DNA of 64,000 nt. Source: UBA3495 sp964629875. Lineage in GTDB: Bacteria > Chloroflexota > Dehalococcoidia > Lucifugimonadales > UBA3495. How positions within the stretch are numbered: the first letter of the stretch is position 1; each line of letters starts with the position of its first letter. The stretch is taken from positions 14,741 through 78,740 of the forward strand of contig CAZVRK010000010.1 of assembly GCA_964629875.1 (NCBI GenBank). Direction: 5' to 3'. The notes under the pieces are model-generated. The model did no database searches and had not been told where the DNA came from. It worked only from the letters and a program-made list of their open reading frames with translations. This document shows, piece by piece, positions 35,026 through 45,264 of the stretch. The position numbers and the translations under genes are program-made.

Positions 35026-35904
35026 TTACTTATACCCTACTAACTCTCCGGACGCTATTAGCCGATGATCGTATACTAGTCTGGGTATACATGTAACTAG
35101 GTGTACGCTAGCCATTCCACTATCATGAATTACTAACTCGTCAGCTTTGACTACTTTAGTGGAAGTTATTCTGTATAAGAATTCTGATTGACCGTTGTCA
35201 GTAATGACAAATACGTCTTCACCATTTCGTATCATATCCGCTATTTTAGGTAAGTTAGAGAATACTGAACCTTTGTTCAATAAGGGACTTTCTAGATGAC
35301 CAAAGTACCAGGCACTACCATGTTCCCCTGCATTAGCTGTGTTAGATAAGTGTCCAATACTCTTATCCGGAACTTTATATTCTAGATTGATCGCTGTATT
35401 AGATAAAAATACGGGAGCTACGCTGGAATCGATACCGAGATTAGGAATTAACATTCTCTTAACCGGCAGTTGACTTCCTAGTGGAAACTTAGTTAAAGGG
35501 CCAACTGGTGTGAATCCTGATATGGCCTCAGATGTTACAACATCTAATGGTTGATATTTTCGTGGGTCTAACCAAGATGAGATGTTCAGTGCATCTCCAA
35601 CATTAACGCTGTGATCTGAAACGTCGTTCGAAGTTATGTGAGTGATAATACTTTTGGGGTCATTGTTGTCGGTGGTTTGTGGTGGGGTAAATGATTTTTC
35701 ATTAATTATTGGATTGATACGCGGTTTTGATTCGCTAACGAATGTTGCCATTTCGGGCAGGGATTCTGTGGCGAAGTGCGCGTAGGTATAATATGACCCT
35801 GCTCCAGCAAGCGCCGTAATCCCCATTGTTACTAATAATAATGGCAACAGCCATTGTCTGATAGGATTTCGCCTAAGCAGTAGATAGTCATACCCCGCTT
35901 CCAT
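35026..35904 (-). CDS. Sortase family protein
   Basis: 292 residues with an N-terminal transmembrane helix followed by a Ser/Thr-rich linker and a sortase domain. Catalytic His lies in WYFGHLES, Cys in HLVTCIPR, and Arg in VYDHRLI. It would cleave and join surface proteins or, in this type of bacterium, perhaps process an S-layer or pilus protein. ATG 35904 is preceded by AAGGGG; an upstream TTG or ATG would add an unlikely hydrophilic extension. No LPXTG substrate is adjacent. Confidence 0.87.
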   Translation of the reverse strand: MEAGYDYLLLRRNPIRQWLLPLLLVTMGITALAGAGSYYTYAHFATESLPEMATFVSESKPRINPIINEKSFTPPQTTDNNDPKSIITHITSNDVSDHSVNVGDALNISSWLDPRKYQPLDVVTSEAISGFTPVGPLTKFPLGSQLPVKRMLIPNLGIDSSVAPVFLSNTAINLEYKVPDKSIGHLSNTANAGEHGSAWYFGHLESPLLNKGSVFSNLPKIADMIRNGEDVFVITDNGQSEFLYRITSTKVVKADELVIHDSGMASVHLVTCIPRLVYDHRLIASGELVGYK

Positions 35905-36041
35905 ACAACCCCTTCGTATCTGCACCACTACGCTATAATTTTTCGAAAGTTTAGGAGCCCAATCCGCGTCCATAAGGAGTAGGTCTATTTAAATCCTACT
36001 GACTCACCCTGTTTGGTAGCTACTATTATGAGATAGCGCTA

Positions 36042-36254
36042 TTAACGAACTCTGGGTGTGTTCATGTTCCCGGGAGATATTGGCTCGTTTAGGTATATAT
36101 CCCCGTTTCGGATTTTAATGTTGAATCCGCAGTTTGGGTTAATACACACCCATGCCTTGTAGTGTACCGCAGCCCCTTGTCCCCCGTAATCCGATAACGG
36201 CACTAACTGCCCGGATTCACATTTTTGGCATTTTGGCATAGTCCACTCTTCCAC
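36042..36254 (-). CDS. Small zinc-ribbon protein
   Basis: 70 residues with CQKC (residues 9-12) and CINPNC (about 37-42), a classic zinc-ribbon arrangement, plus a short disordered tail. The function is unknown. The GTG at 36254 has GGGGAGG 7 nt upstream; an internal ATG at 36239 is the alternative. That ribosome-binding site lies in the 3' arm of a perfect 8-bp hairpin, so translation is probably regulated. Confidence 0.7.
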   Translation of the reverse strand: MEEWTMPKCQKCESGQLVPLSDYGGQGAAVHYKAWVCINPNCGFNIKIRNGDIYLNEPISPGNMNTPRVR

Positions 36255-36262
36255 TGGACTTC

Positions 36263-36286
36263 CTCCCCTCTTCTATCCGAGGGGAG
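36263..36286 (-). promoter_or_regulatory. Hairpin masking the ribosome-binding site of the zinc-ribbon gene
   Basis: On the minus strand CTCCCCTC (36286-36279) pairs perfectly with GAGGGGAG (36270-36263) over an 8-nt loop. The Shine-Dalgarno sequence sits in the second arm and the GTG follows 8 nt later. The stem would block translation until melted or bound. Confidence 0.6.
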
Positions 36287-36382
36287 TATAACATTGGGGC
36301 GACAACTATAAACAGGACTTTTCGATGCACGTATCGAGGAGTTTTAAGAAAGATTAATCCGATATATGGGCTCGGGACTCTG

Positions 36383-37984
36383 TTATTCTAAAAAGTCCCG
36401 TAATTTACGTGAACGTGTAGGATGTCGGAGTTTTCTCAAGGCTTTAGCTTCAATCTGTCTAATTCTCTCTCTGGTAACCCCGAATTCTCGTCCGACTTCT
36501 TCCAAAGTACGACTACGACCGTCTTCTAATCCGAATCGTAGCTGTAAAACTCTACTCTCGCGTTCGGTCAGAGTATGAAGTACGTCCTCAACTTGCTCTT
36601 TTAGAAGTTGAAACGAAGCTGCATCAGCTGGTGCAGGCGCGTTTGGATCTTCAATAAAATCGCCCAAATGAGAGTCTTCTTCTTCTCCTATCGGAGTTTC
36701 GAGAGAGACGGGCTCTTGCGATATTTTCAATATCTCTTCTACTTTCTCGGGGCCTATTTCCATTGCCAGACCTATCTCTTCTGGAGTAGGCTCTCTACCG
36801 TATTCCTGAAGCAGTCGCCTGTGTTGACGCATCAATTTATTTATAGTTTCTACCATATGTACTGGTATTCTTATAGTTCTTGCCTGATCAGCAATAGCCC
36901 TTGTGATGGCCTGGCGTATCCACCAAGTGGCATATGTGCTGAATTTATAACCTTTTCTATAGTCGAATTTTTCGACTGCTCTGATAAGACCAATATTACC
37001 TTCCTGGATCATGTCTAGGAGAGCCATACCTCTACCGATGTATTTCTTGGCTACGCTAACAACTAGTCTGAGGTTAGCTTCTGTGAGATGTGATTGTGCA
37101 TAATTACCTTGTGCTTGAACTTCATCTAAAGATCTTGTGAATAATATATTCAGTTTGTGAGTATCTGAGAACACAGATGGATCATTTATTTTGTTGCTTA
37201 GGTCTGATAGTTTAGGGTCGTTTAATATGCTTACTACCTCGTACGGCATAATCCAGCTATCGAGCGACAGATTAACTATTTGCCGATAGATGGTTTCTTC
37301 CTCCATGTTCATAGAGTCAGCAATAAAAGCGATCATATCAGGATTTACTTCGGCGTCTATGGCAGTTCTTAAAGTTTCATTGTTAACTACTTCAGACAAG
37401 GTTAATTCTTCTCGTATATCTAAATAGTTGGCCAACGCCACTATTAACGGAGAAGCTTCTACGAGATTTTTCAATAGGTCCTTGGATATTTCCCAGTTTT
37501 CTGGTGAGGTATTCTCGTTTTCGGACAGTTTTTTATTTAAGTTATTTAATTGTTTTTGTCCTTCTAGTTTTCTGGCTAAGGATCGCTCATCAGCTGATGT
37601 GAGTAGCCTAACTCTACCGATCTCGCGTAAGTACATACGAACTGGGTCATCGAGCACTTCTAACGTTTCAGTTTCAGCTTCCCATTCCACTTCCTCTTCT
37701 TCTTCTATGTCATTGTCTGTCGGAGTGCCGTCTTCTGCCTTATCTTCGCTGTCTTCCTCTGAAGCGGTAGCACCATTCCAATTGTCTTCGGAATTTGAAT
37801 TTCCTTGGCGGCTGGGTGCAGCGACCATTACGTCTCCATCAGATATATCATCGTCTTCAGAGCTTTTCCTGATTTGATTAATCAATCCTAATAATTTAGC
37901 TGCACCATCGCTATTGTCTTCGTCATTGGGGTCTATGAACTCCTGAGAGTTTGTATTGTCTTCGTGTCTTAGCATTTGTGTCAC
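36383..37984 (-). CDS. rpoD: RNA polymerase primary sigma factor
   Basis: 533 residues. The N-terminal 115 are acidic and low-complexity. Region 1.2 is DPVRMYLREIGRVRLLT; region 2 contains YATWWIRQAITRAIADQARTIR; region 3 is ETINKLMRQHRRLLQEYGREP; region 4 carries GVTRERIRQIEAKAL. This is the housekeeping RpoD/SigA type. It overlaps dnaG by 4 nt, recalling the rpsU-dnaG-rpoD macromolecular synthesis operon without rpsU. Confidence 0.96.
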   Translation of the reverse strand: MTQMLRHEDNTNSQEFIDPNDEDNSDGAAKLLGLINQIRKSSEDDDISDGDVMVAAPSRQGNSNSEDNWNGATASEEDSEDKAEDGTPTDNDIEEEEEVEWEAETETLEVLDDPVRMYLREIGRVRLLTSADERSLARKLEGQKQLNNLNKKLSENENTSPENWEISKDLLKNLVEASPLIVALANYLDIREELTLSEVVNNETLRTAIDAEVNPDMIAFIADSMNMEEETIYRQIVNLSLDSWIMPYEVVSILNDPKLSDLSNKINDPSVFSDTHKLNILFTRSLDEVQAQGNYAQSHLTEANLRLVVSVAKKYIGRGMALLDMIQEGNIGLIRAVEKFDYRKGYKFSTYATWWIRQAITRAIADQARTIRIPVHMVETINKLMRQHRRLLQEYGREPTPEEIGLAMEIGPEKVEEILKISQEPVSLETPIGEEEDSHLGDFIEDPNAPAPADAASFQLLKEQVEDVLHTLTERESRVLQLRFGLEDGRSRTLEEVGREFGVTRERIRQIEAKALRKLRHPTRSRKLRDFLE

Positions 37985-39819
37985 CTTTCCCTAGATATCA
38001 TGTTGCCTAATGAGTTCCTGCTGATCTCATTCATTCGTATTTTATAGTTTGTATCCAACGTAGAATCACTAACTATTTTGGATAATGTTCCACTATCGTC
38101 TTCGTTGAATGTATTGGATTCTTCGGTTTTTAAGCTTTTCAAGTATCGCTCTTCCAAGCGTAAGATGCTGTTGTTGAGAGCTAGGATTCTTGTCTTACGA
38201 TCTACAGAGGGTAACTTCTTGATTAGCAACGATTGTACTTTAATAGATAAATCTTCAGGCAAAGATTGATCTAGTGAAATTAAATCGATCGACTCTATCC
38301 CTGTACTGATTTGATTGGTTATTTGTGTGATTATCTCTTTGTTTTCAGGTCTGAAGAAATAATCTGGGGCAATCATAGCACAATCAAATATCAACGTAGT
38401 GTCTTGTAATACGCTCGCTAGGCAATATTCCTCAACTGGATCGGAGTTTGTTTTCGAAAATACAGATTCCGAAACAGTTTCTTGGTAATTGGTATTCGGC
38501 TCCAATTTCGATGGAATAGATTGTCGTCGATTCCTATTCAGACTTGCTCGTATTGTATCTTCATTTACTGATAGAAAATTAGCCAATATCTGGAGGTAGT
38601 GATCTTGTTGCATTGGCTCAGCAATATTTGTAATGAACCCTGATAATTTTTGAACGAGAGTAGCTTTTCCGTGGGGGGTTTTTATATCGACTTGGCGAGA
38701 GAATGCATCTAGGATGTAATCAAACGCATTAGTGCTGTTATTTGTAAAATGACGCCAATCTTCAGGTGATTCCCTGATAACATCATCTGGGTCTTTACCT
38801 TCTGGCATTATGGATATTTGTAAGTCGAGGCTCTGGAGTGCTCTTGTTCCATTCCCTTTGGTGTTGTTTTGTAAGACATTCCAGGATGATTCTAGACTTC
38901 TCAGAGTCGCTTGTTGGCCGGCATTATCTGCGTCTAATGCCATAGTAACTTTGTTTGTTAGATTGGTTATTTGACTTACCTGGGAATTAGTTAGTGCAGT
39001 TCCCATCGAAGCGACTACGTTCGTAAACCCATTTTGGTGAGCTGTAATAGTGTCCATATAACCTTCTACAATAACCAAGCCATCTGAGTCGGCGACCTGC
39101 TTGGCTAAATGTAGACCGTATAGTATTCGACTTTTATCGAATAAGATAGTTTTAGGAGAGTTGATGTACTTTGGCACAGACTCTGATAGGGTCCGTGCTC
39201 CGAATCCGACTAGTTCGTGATTCATATTTCTGATTGGTATAGTTAGTCTATTGATAAATATATCTTTTAGTGAATTATCCTCAAGATTTCTAATCAGACC
39301 TGCACTCATTAATTGTTCGGTACTATATCCTATATTGGTTAAGTGGTTCTTAAGAGAGTCTCCTGATGATGGGCTTAGCCCTAATTCAAATCTTTCCAAA
39401 GTATCTGGGTTTATATTGCGTTTCTCAAGATACTCACGTGTTCTAGCTCCTCGAATAGATATGAGATATTCTTGGAAAAATGCGTTTGCTGAGTCGTTTA
39501 TATCCTTTACTATCTGGTATTGTGAATTGTCATCTTTACTGGGGAGGGGGATGCCTGTCTGATCCGATAATAACCTTAGAGCCTCTCCAAATCCGATGTT
39601 GCGACTTTTCATAACGAAAGAGTATATATCGCCGCCTGTTGCGCATGCTCCAAAGCATCTCCAACTCTGACGCTCAGGAAACACGAAAAACGAAGCTGTC
39701 TTTTCATCGTGGAATGGACATGTAGATTTGTAGGAATTACCGGACTTTTGCAGCGCGGTATAACTCGATATTATATCCACAATATCAAGACGGTTTTTAA
39801 TGTCGTCGGTTACACTCAT
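37981..39819 (-). CDS. dnaG: DNA primase
   Basis: 612 residues. The zinc-binding domain uses C34, H37, C55 and C59. The TOPRIM core contains VIVEGYMDTI and the metal-binding ALDADNAGQQA. The C-terminal helicase-interaction domain is less conserved, as usual. It primes lagging-strand synthesis. It is coupled to rpoD by a 4-nt overlap. Confidence 0.96.
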   Translation of the reverse strand: MSVTDDIKNRLDIVDIISSYTALQKSGNSYKSTCPFHDEKTASFFVFPERQSWRCFGACATGGDIYSFVMKSRNIGFGEALRLLSDQTGIPLPSKDDNSQYQIVKDINDSANAFFQEYLISIRGARTREYLEKRNINPDTLERFELGLSPSSGDSLKNHLTNIGYSTEQLMSAGLIRNLEDNSLKDIFINRLTIPIRNMNHELVGFGARTLSESVPKYINSPKTILFDKSRILYGLHLAKQVADSDGLVIVEGYMDTITAHQNGFTNVVASMGTALTNSQVSQITNLTNKVTMALDADNAGQQATLRSLESSWNVLQNNTKGNGTRALQSLDLQISIMPEGKDPDDVIRESPEDWRHFTNNSTNAFDYILDAFSRQVDIKTPHGKATLVQKLSGFITNIAEPMQQDHYLQILANFLSVNEDTIRASLNRNRRQSIPSKLEPNTNYQETVSESVFSKTNSDPVEEYCLASVLQDTTLIFDCAMIAPDYFFRPENKEIITQITNQISTGIESIDLISLDQSLPEDLSIKVQSLLIKKLPSVDRKTRILALNNSILRLEERYLKSLKTEESNTFNEDDSGTLSKIVSDSTLDTNYKIRMNEISRNSLGNMISRER

Positions 39820-40028
39820 AGAACCGCTATTCAGTACTCGATATTAGTGTGGTTGGTTTGAATGCGCTTTGTCGTCCCGATGTCAACTTCCAGCCTCCAC
39901 CGTGAGACCATTATTATAACATATGATGGTTGTTAACTATTTGAAATTGCTGAATGATATCCTGTAGATTTAGGTTCTATATCACTATTTAGAACGATCT
40001 CTTTGAATACTAATGACAGGGCTGCTAA

Positions 40029-43000
40029 CTAACTTATTCGTGTGATATGTATAGCTTCGCTACCGAGGACACTCTGAAGCCGCGACTGTAATGCTGAGCA
40101 GAATTTAACGTGCACCTCAGGTAGGTCCATTAGTACTTGTTTTCCATTTGTGTGAATATTGAGTTTCACTGAGTCAACTCCATGGTATTCGAGCAATAAT
40201 TGAACTAATTCTCGTAGTTGGTGAGTATCATCAAGCGGATTGCCCGACTCATGAATGTCTATTATCAGGGATTGCTTATCAATTTGAGAATCTGATGCAG
40301 GCTCAGATGGTTCGGTTAAATGTCTGCTTGCCAAACTAGATCCGGTATTTTCCGACTGCACAACGTTGTCGTTCTGTATTGTTTTGTTGGCATGGTCAAT
40401 ATCGTCCGAATAATCCGGAATATATTCATCGACTTGTTCTAATGATAAAGATATTTGGTCTCCTCGTGAGCGAATCTTCCCGTACACTCTTGCAAGGATT
40501 CCAGGTTTCCAAAAATCCGTTGTTCTATTAAGTACATCTGGCCAAACTAGTACTTCTATACCCCCATCAACGAGATCCAATGATACAACAAGGAATTTTT
40601 TTTGCTCTCTAGTGTATCTTTCACTGATTTCTGTGACGTGTCCGACTACTGTCACTTGAGTTTCGTTCGCTTTCTCCGATAATTGTGCTGTAAAAGTTTG
40701 TATATTGGGTTCGTTGATTTTTATAAGGTCTATTATAGGATTGTACGAGATGCTCGAACCAAGAAATTCTCGTTCCCATTCGGATTTCTCTTTTTTATTG
40801 GTAACCTCAGAACCCACAACTATGTTAATGAGGTTATGGTTAGACCCCGTATCTCCATTCATGTTGTCAAACATGTTGGTTTGCCCTGTGCTGCGCATTG
40901 TTTCATGCATTTGAGCAGTTGATATGATCTGGTCCGAGGTTTCTAATATAGCGGCGCGGTCACCGAAAGAATCCAAAGATCCTGCTTTAATAAGGCTTTG
41001 TAAAGTACGTTTGTTCAGACTGCTTAGGTTGGCTCTTCGACAGAAATCCTCAAGAGATAAATATGGCCCATTATCTTTACGCTCGCTAACAATCGGTTTA
41101 ATGGCACCTTCGCCGATAGTTTTTATTGCGGCTAGGCCAAACCTGATTGATCTATCAGCGTTGGGTATTTCATCAATAGAGAAAAATTCTTCTGACCTGT
41201 TGATGTCGGGCAAAAGAATTGGTATATCCAGCTTTATAGCTTCGTTAATAGCACTAAGTATTTTGTCTGGGTTATCTAGTCTAGAGTTCAATACAGAGGC
41301 CATATACTCGACTGGGTAGTGTGTTTTGAAATAGGCTGTCCAGTACGATATTAAGGCGTAACTCACGCTGTGGGCCTTGTTAAATGCATACCCAGCAAAT
41401 GGCTCGATCAGACTAAATATCTGGCTCGCGATAGTTTCGTCGAATCCTTTTCCTACAGCACCTGCTACGAAACGTTCTTTCTCCTCAGCCATGAGTGATG
41501 CAATTTTCTTGCCCATGGCTTTTCGGACAATGTCAGCTTCACCTAATGAATACCCAGCAAAATTCTGCAATATTAATAGAACTTGATCTTGATAGACTAT
41601 TACGCCGTAAGTTTCGTCTAATAGATCCTTTAGACTTTCATGAGGATAAGAAATAGGAGTTTTTCCATGCTTGCCACTGATAAAGGTATCAATGTGTTCC
41701 ATGGGTCCAGGCCTGTAGAGTGCGATCATAGCTGCAATGTCACCCAAGTTAGTAGGCTTAAGCTCTGATATATATCGTTGCATACCTGCGCTTTCTAGTT
41801 GGAAGCACTCTGTGGTTTTCCCCGATGACAGTAGGTCAAACGTTGATGTGTCATCTAGTGGTATCTTATTGATGTCTATCTCAATATCCTGATATTTTTT
41901 TATCATTTTAATTGTTCTGTCTAAAGCAGATAAACTAGTCAGACCGAGGAAATCCATTTTTAGTAAGCCTAACTTGGCTACTGGATCCATAGAATACTGG
42001 GTCACCATTACGGGGCTATTTTCGTCTCCGCGAGCTGGCCTCTGGAGAGGGAGTGTGTCAGTTAGAGGCTCGTCGGCAATGACTACTGCTGCTGCGTGTG
42101 TGCTTACGTGATGGACAATCCCTTCTAGTCCCTTTGCATTATCAACGAGAGTTTGTATTGACACGTCCGAATCGTATTCTGATTGTAGTTCAGAATTGGC
42201 AATCATGGCATCGTTAAGAGTACGTGATTTGAGGGGAACCATCTTGGCTATTCGGTCAACGTCTCCGTATGTCATTCCAAGGCCACGCCCTACGTCTCTT
42301 AAGGCTGCTTTAGCTCCCATAGTACCGAAAGTTATTATCTGAGCTACTTTGTCGCTCCCGTATTTATCGATGACGTAATGAAGAACCTCATCTCGGCGAT
42401 CATCTTGAAAATCCATGTCTATATCTGGCATTTCTTTGCGTTCATAATTAAGGAAGCGCTCGAATACAAGGCGGTATTCCATCGGATCAATATCTGTGAT
42501 ACCTAGGCAGTACAAGGCAACACTGGCAGCTGCACTACCACGAACTCCGAATAAAATGTTATTTTTCCGGACAAAATCTATGATGTCCCAGACTACTAGA
42601 AAGTAATTTTCGAACTGAGTAGACTTTATTACTTCTAGTTCATATTCGAGACGAGCTGTAGTGTCTGCAGTTGGATGTGGGTACCGCGATTTAAAACCAT
42701 TCCAACAGAGTTCCGATAAATATGCGTCTGCCGCTACATTATTCGGAGTACTGTATTTGGGGAGATGAGTTTGTCCAAAGCCGAGTTCTACGTTGCACAT
42801 GTCTGCTATCAATTGCGTGTTTTGTAGCCCTTCAGGCATATCTGAGAATAGTAGGTTCATTTCCTCGGGTGACTTTATGTAATACGATGGGTCCTCCATA
42901 CGTAAACGTTTCTCATCTTGTATTGTTGTGCTGGTTTGAATACATATATACACGTCTTGGAACGGGGCATCATGTTGGTGTACATAATGTGCATCATTTG

Positions 43001-43601
43001 TTACTACTAAGGGTATATCCAAAGCCTTTTTTATTTCCAAGAGCCCAGCATTGATTTCTGGTAGCATCGGAACATCGGCATGACGTTGTATTTCCAGGAA
43101 ATAATTTTCTCCAAAAGACTCTTTATACCAGGCCGCAGATTTTATAGCATCTTCTATGGATGATTCCGTTATTAGTTTTGGGATTTCGGCTGAAGGGCAC
43201 CCTGATAAACATATTAGACCTTCTCTATATTCATAGAGTAAATCCTTATCAATTCTAGGTCGGTAGTGAAACCCTTCCAAATGGGATTTTGTTACTAGTT
43301 TGATTAGGTTCTTATATCCGGTGTTATTTTTAGCGAGTAGGACCATGTGAAATGGGCTTCGCTCTGATGGGCTTTTATCAAAACGATTATTATGTGCGAC
43401 ATACATCTCGCAACCAATAATAGGCTTTATGTTTTGCTCTTTGCATTCGGAATAGAAGTCTACCGCTCCATATAACGACCCATGGTCAGTAATGGCTATA
43501 CTGGACATTCCGAGCTCTTTTGTTTGCTGCACTAGTTCCGGGATGCGGCTTATCCCGTCGAGCATGCTATATTCTGTATGTGTGTGTAGATGGGTAAACA
43601 T
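40029..43601 (-). CDS. dnaE: DNA polymerase III alpha subunit
   Basis: 1190 residues. The PHP domain starts FTHLHTHTEYSMLDG; the polymerase core holds the catalytic aspartates in MPDIDMDFQDDRR; HhH and OB-fold domains follow, and a C-terminal domain ends at 40029. It is the replicative polymerase. ATG 43601 with GGAG 5 nt upstream is preferred to the first in-frame start at 43622. Confidence 0.96.
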   Translation of the reverse strand: MFTHLHTHTEYSMLDGISRIPELVQQTKELGMSSIAITDHGSLYGAVDFYSECKEQNIKPIIGCEMYVAHNNRFDKSPSERSPFHMVLLAKNNTGYKNLIKLVTKSHLEGFHYRPRIDKDLLYEYREGLICLSGCPSAEIPKLITESSIEDAIKSAAWYKESFGENYFLEIQRHADVPMLPEINAGLLEIKKALDIPLVVTNDAHYVHQHDAPFQDVYICIQTSTTIQDEKRLRMEDPSYYIKSPEEMNLLFSDMPEGLQNTQLIADMCNVELGFGQTHLPKYSTPNNVAADAYLSELCWNGFKSRYPHPTADTTARLEYELEVIKSTQFENYFLVVWDIIDFVRKNNILFGVRGSAAASVALYCLGITDIDPMEYRLVFERFLNYERKEMPDIDMDFQDDRRDEVLHYVIDKYGSDKVAQIITFGTMGAKAALRDVGRGLGMTYGDVDRIAKMVPLKSRTLNDAMIANSELQSEYDSDVSIQTLVDNAKGLEGIVHHVSTHAAAVVIADEPLTDTLPLQRPARGDENSPVMVTQYSMDPVAKLGLLKMDFLGLTSLSALDRTIKMIKKYQDIEIDINKIPLDDTSTFDLLSSGKTTECFQLESAGMQRYISELKPTNLGDIAAMIALYRPGPMEHIDTFISGKHGKTPISYPHESLKDLLDETYGVIVYQDQVLLILQNFAGYSLGEADIVRKAMGKKIASLMAEEKERFVAGAVGKGFDETIASQIFSLIEPFAGYAFNKAHSVSYALISYWTAYFKTHYPVEYMASVLNSRLDNPDKILSAINEAIKLDIPILLPDINRSEEFFSIDEIPNADRSIRFGLAAIKTIGEGAIKPIVSERKDNGPYLSLEDFCRRANLSSLNKRTLQSLIKAGSLDSFGDRAAILETSDQIISTAQMHETMRSTGQTNMFDNMNGDTGSNHNLINIVVGSEVTNKKEKSEWEREFLGSSISYNPIIDLIKINEPNIQTFTAQLSEKANETQVTVVGHVTEISERYTREQKKFLVVSLDLVDGGIEVLVWPDVLNRTTDFWKPGILARVYGKIRSRGDQISLSLEQVDEYIPDYSDDIDHANKTIQNDNVVQSENTGSSLASRHLTEPSEPASDSQIDKQSLIIDIHESGNPLDDTHQLRELVQLLLEYHGVDSVKLNIHTNGKQVLMDLPEVHVKFCSALQSRLQSVLGSEAIHITRIS

Positions 43602-43815
43602 GGCCACTCCCGCTCCTCTCACCGCCTAACAACCAAGCCATCTAGAGGATATTACAGGAGATTAGCAATAGCAAGTTTTAGTGTTACTAATTAAGATTTA
43701 GTACAAGTGTAGTCAGTGATTGCTTCAGAATGGAACAATGACGAGGCAATTTAGTGTAAAAGGGTATCTCACAAGTGCTTTTCCGGTTTGTAAGCCTCGC
43801 GATAATCTGCGGTTC

Positions 43816-44037
43816 TTAGTAATCCCGAGAGGATTCTTCGGGTTCTTCTCCCATGGCGATCTTGTCGTCTCTCCATGTAGAAGCTTCAATGTAATTTTGA
43901 AATTCTTTTGATTCTCCACAAGATTCACACACGCCTTCGCTGAGAGGACCTGTTGCTGGTTGGATTATCCATATGTGTTGGCATGCTTGGGCAACTGACT
44001 CTGTTTGCAACTGTTTAATCGGGCTAGTTTGTGTCAT
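43816..44037 (-). CDS. Small zinc-binding-like protein
   Basis: 73 residues with C19, H21, C37 and C40 (ACQHIWIIQPATGP, then GVCESCGESKEF), likely a zinc site. I recall similar short proteins as conserved in Chloroflexi, but none has a known function. The weight of conserved residues at the metal site argues that it is real. Between it and dnaE lies about 190 nt in which I see no further gene. Confidence 0.68.
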   Translation of the reverse strand: MTQTSPIKQLQTESVAQACQHIWIIQPATGPLSEGVCESCGESKEFQNYIEASTWRDDKIAMGEEPEESSRDY

Positions 44038-44148
44038 ACGATATGCTCCCAGTCATAAACCTTATGATTTAATATACTAGGAGTTGGCGAAAAGTTCCCG
44101 TGGGATACCAGCGGATTTACCGCATTTTGTATCAGTGGACATTAATTA

Positions 44149-45219
44149 TTATAGATGGTTAGTAATTTCTTCTGTTACGACTCTAGTGACTCCCCAGCCC
44201 GCTAACCAAGCGGAATGCCTACCATCTCCACCAGCTACAAACACTTCTACATCTTCGGGTGATAACGTCATCGGTACTAAAGTGTCTGGGTTATCCTCGT
44301 TTATCCAGGAAGGCCAGTTACGGTTACCGTAATGTGCCATCCCTGTGAGGTCTCGAATGCTCATTCTGGCGTTCTGGAATATGAACTGCCTCACGTCGTT
44401 CTTAGACAAGCCGTCGGCATGCATTTCTTCGGCATGTTCTGGGCATACTATTAAGGTCATTTGTGCACCTGTGCCTATCTGATAATAGTTTGCAAATCCA
44501 GCACCTTTAGTGGCTTCTACCAGAGTGTTTAGTACTGACTTGCCTTTTGACACGGTGGTTTCCATTATGGGGTACACAGCTCTAATAGCGGTTATTGTTA
44601 CCATATTTGCCGTTTCAGGAAGCCCCATCTCTACATGACGTGGCTCCCAGGGACTTCTTGCTTCGTTTTCTGAAAAGCAAAATGAGTATCTGCCTGGCAG
44701 GGCAAGTGTTGCTTTGTCCATTTCACCAGGTACTAGGCCAGCTACGTTTCTGATAACTAGCCTTAATGCTCTACCGATGGTTGCATTAGCTCGGTGCCCT
44801 GGACCGAAACAGCCAGCATCGCCATTAATGCCAAGCTGGTCGGCAATCGGACCATTAACGATAACCACTGGCGCGGCTCCCCCAGTGGTTGCTTGACAGC
44901 CTGCTAGATTGAAATCTGGTTGCATTATTGCTTTGACTGCTGCCACTAGTACTGGAAAATGTTCAGGACGGCATCCTGCCATTACAGCGTTTATAGCTAT
45001 TTTCTCCAGTGTGGCATTGGCGTTCCGAGGTTGTATAATACCTAGGGACAGCGAAGGGTCTTCTCCAAATGGCCCGAGCATTTCTCGAACTGAATCTTCT
45101 GTAGCTGGGACCACGGGCAGTCCGTCTGTCCAGCCTTGTTCTTCGTAATAATCTTGTATCGCAGTAAATTGATCAGGGATTTCTATTTTTCGTGATCCCA
45201 ATGCGTTGCTGTTAGCCAT
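44149..45219 (-). CDS. Partner protein of the UGSC selenoprotein, copy 1
   Basis: 356 residues, soluble, no signal peptide, no cofactor motif I can name. It shares many blocks with the protein at 62394: WTDGLPVVP, VMAGCRPEHFP (C83), VNGPIADQLGIN, RANATIGRALRL (143-154), YSFCFSENEARSPWEP (C181). Two invariant Cys and conserved Arg/Glu suggest catalysis or substrate binding. It starts 45 nt after the selenoprotein stop codon. I recall such genes occurring beside UGSC-family genes in other bacteria. Function unknown. Confidence 0.85.
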   Translation of the reverse strand: MANSNALGSRKIEIPDQFTAIQDYYEEQGWTDGLPVVPATEDSVREMLGPFGEDPSLSLGIIQPRNANATLEKIAINAVMAGCRPEHFPVLVAAVKAIMQPDFNLAGCQATTGGAAPVVIVNGPIADQLGINGDAGCFGPGHRANATIGRALRLVIRNVAGLVPGEMDKATLALPGRYSFCFSENEARSPWEPRHVEMGLPETANMVTITAIRAVYPIMETTVSKGKSVLNTLVEATKGAGFANYYQIGTGAQMTLIVCPEHAEEMHADGLSKNDVRQFIFQNARMSIRDLTGMAHYGNRNWPSWINEDNPDTLVPMTLSPEDVEVFVAGGDGRHSAWLAGWGVTRVVTEEITNHL

Positions 45220-45264
45220 TATAAACTTCTATCTTCGTGGGCTTTTGTTTTGCCCTGAGCATAA

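Noticed and set aside
36263..36286. Intrinsic terminator reading for the 36263 hairpin
   Set aside because: It is GC-rich with no U-tract, and its arm contains the ribosome-binding site of the next gene, so translational control fits better.
43623..43815. Short ORFs between dnaE and the 73-residue gene
   Set aside because: Both strands have open frames of about 65 codons there, but they lack ribosome-binding sites and overlap real genes at their ends.
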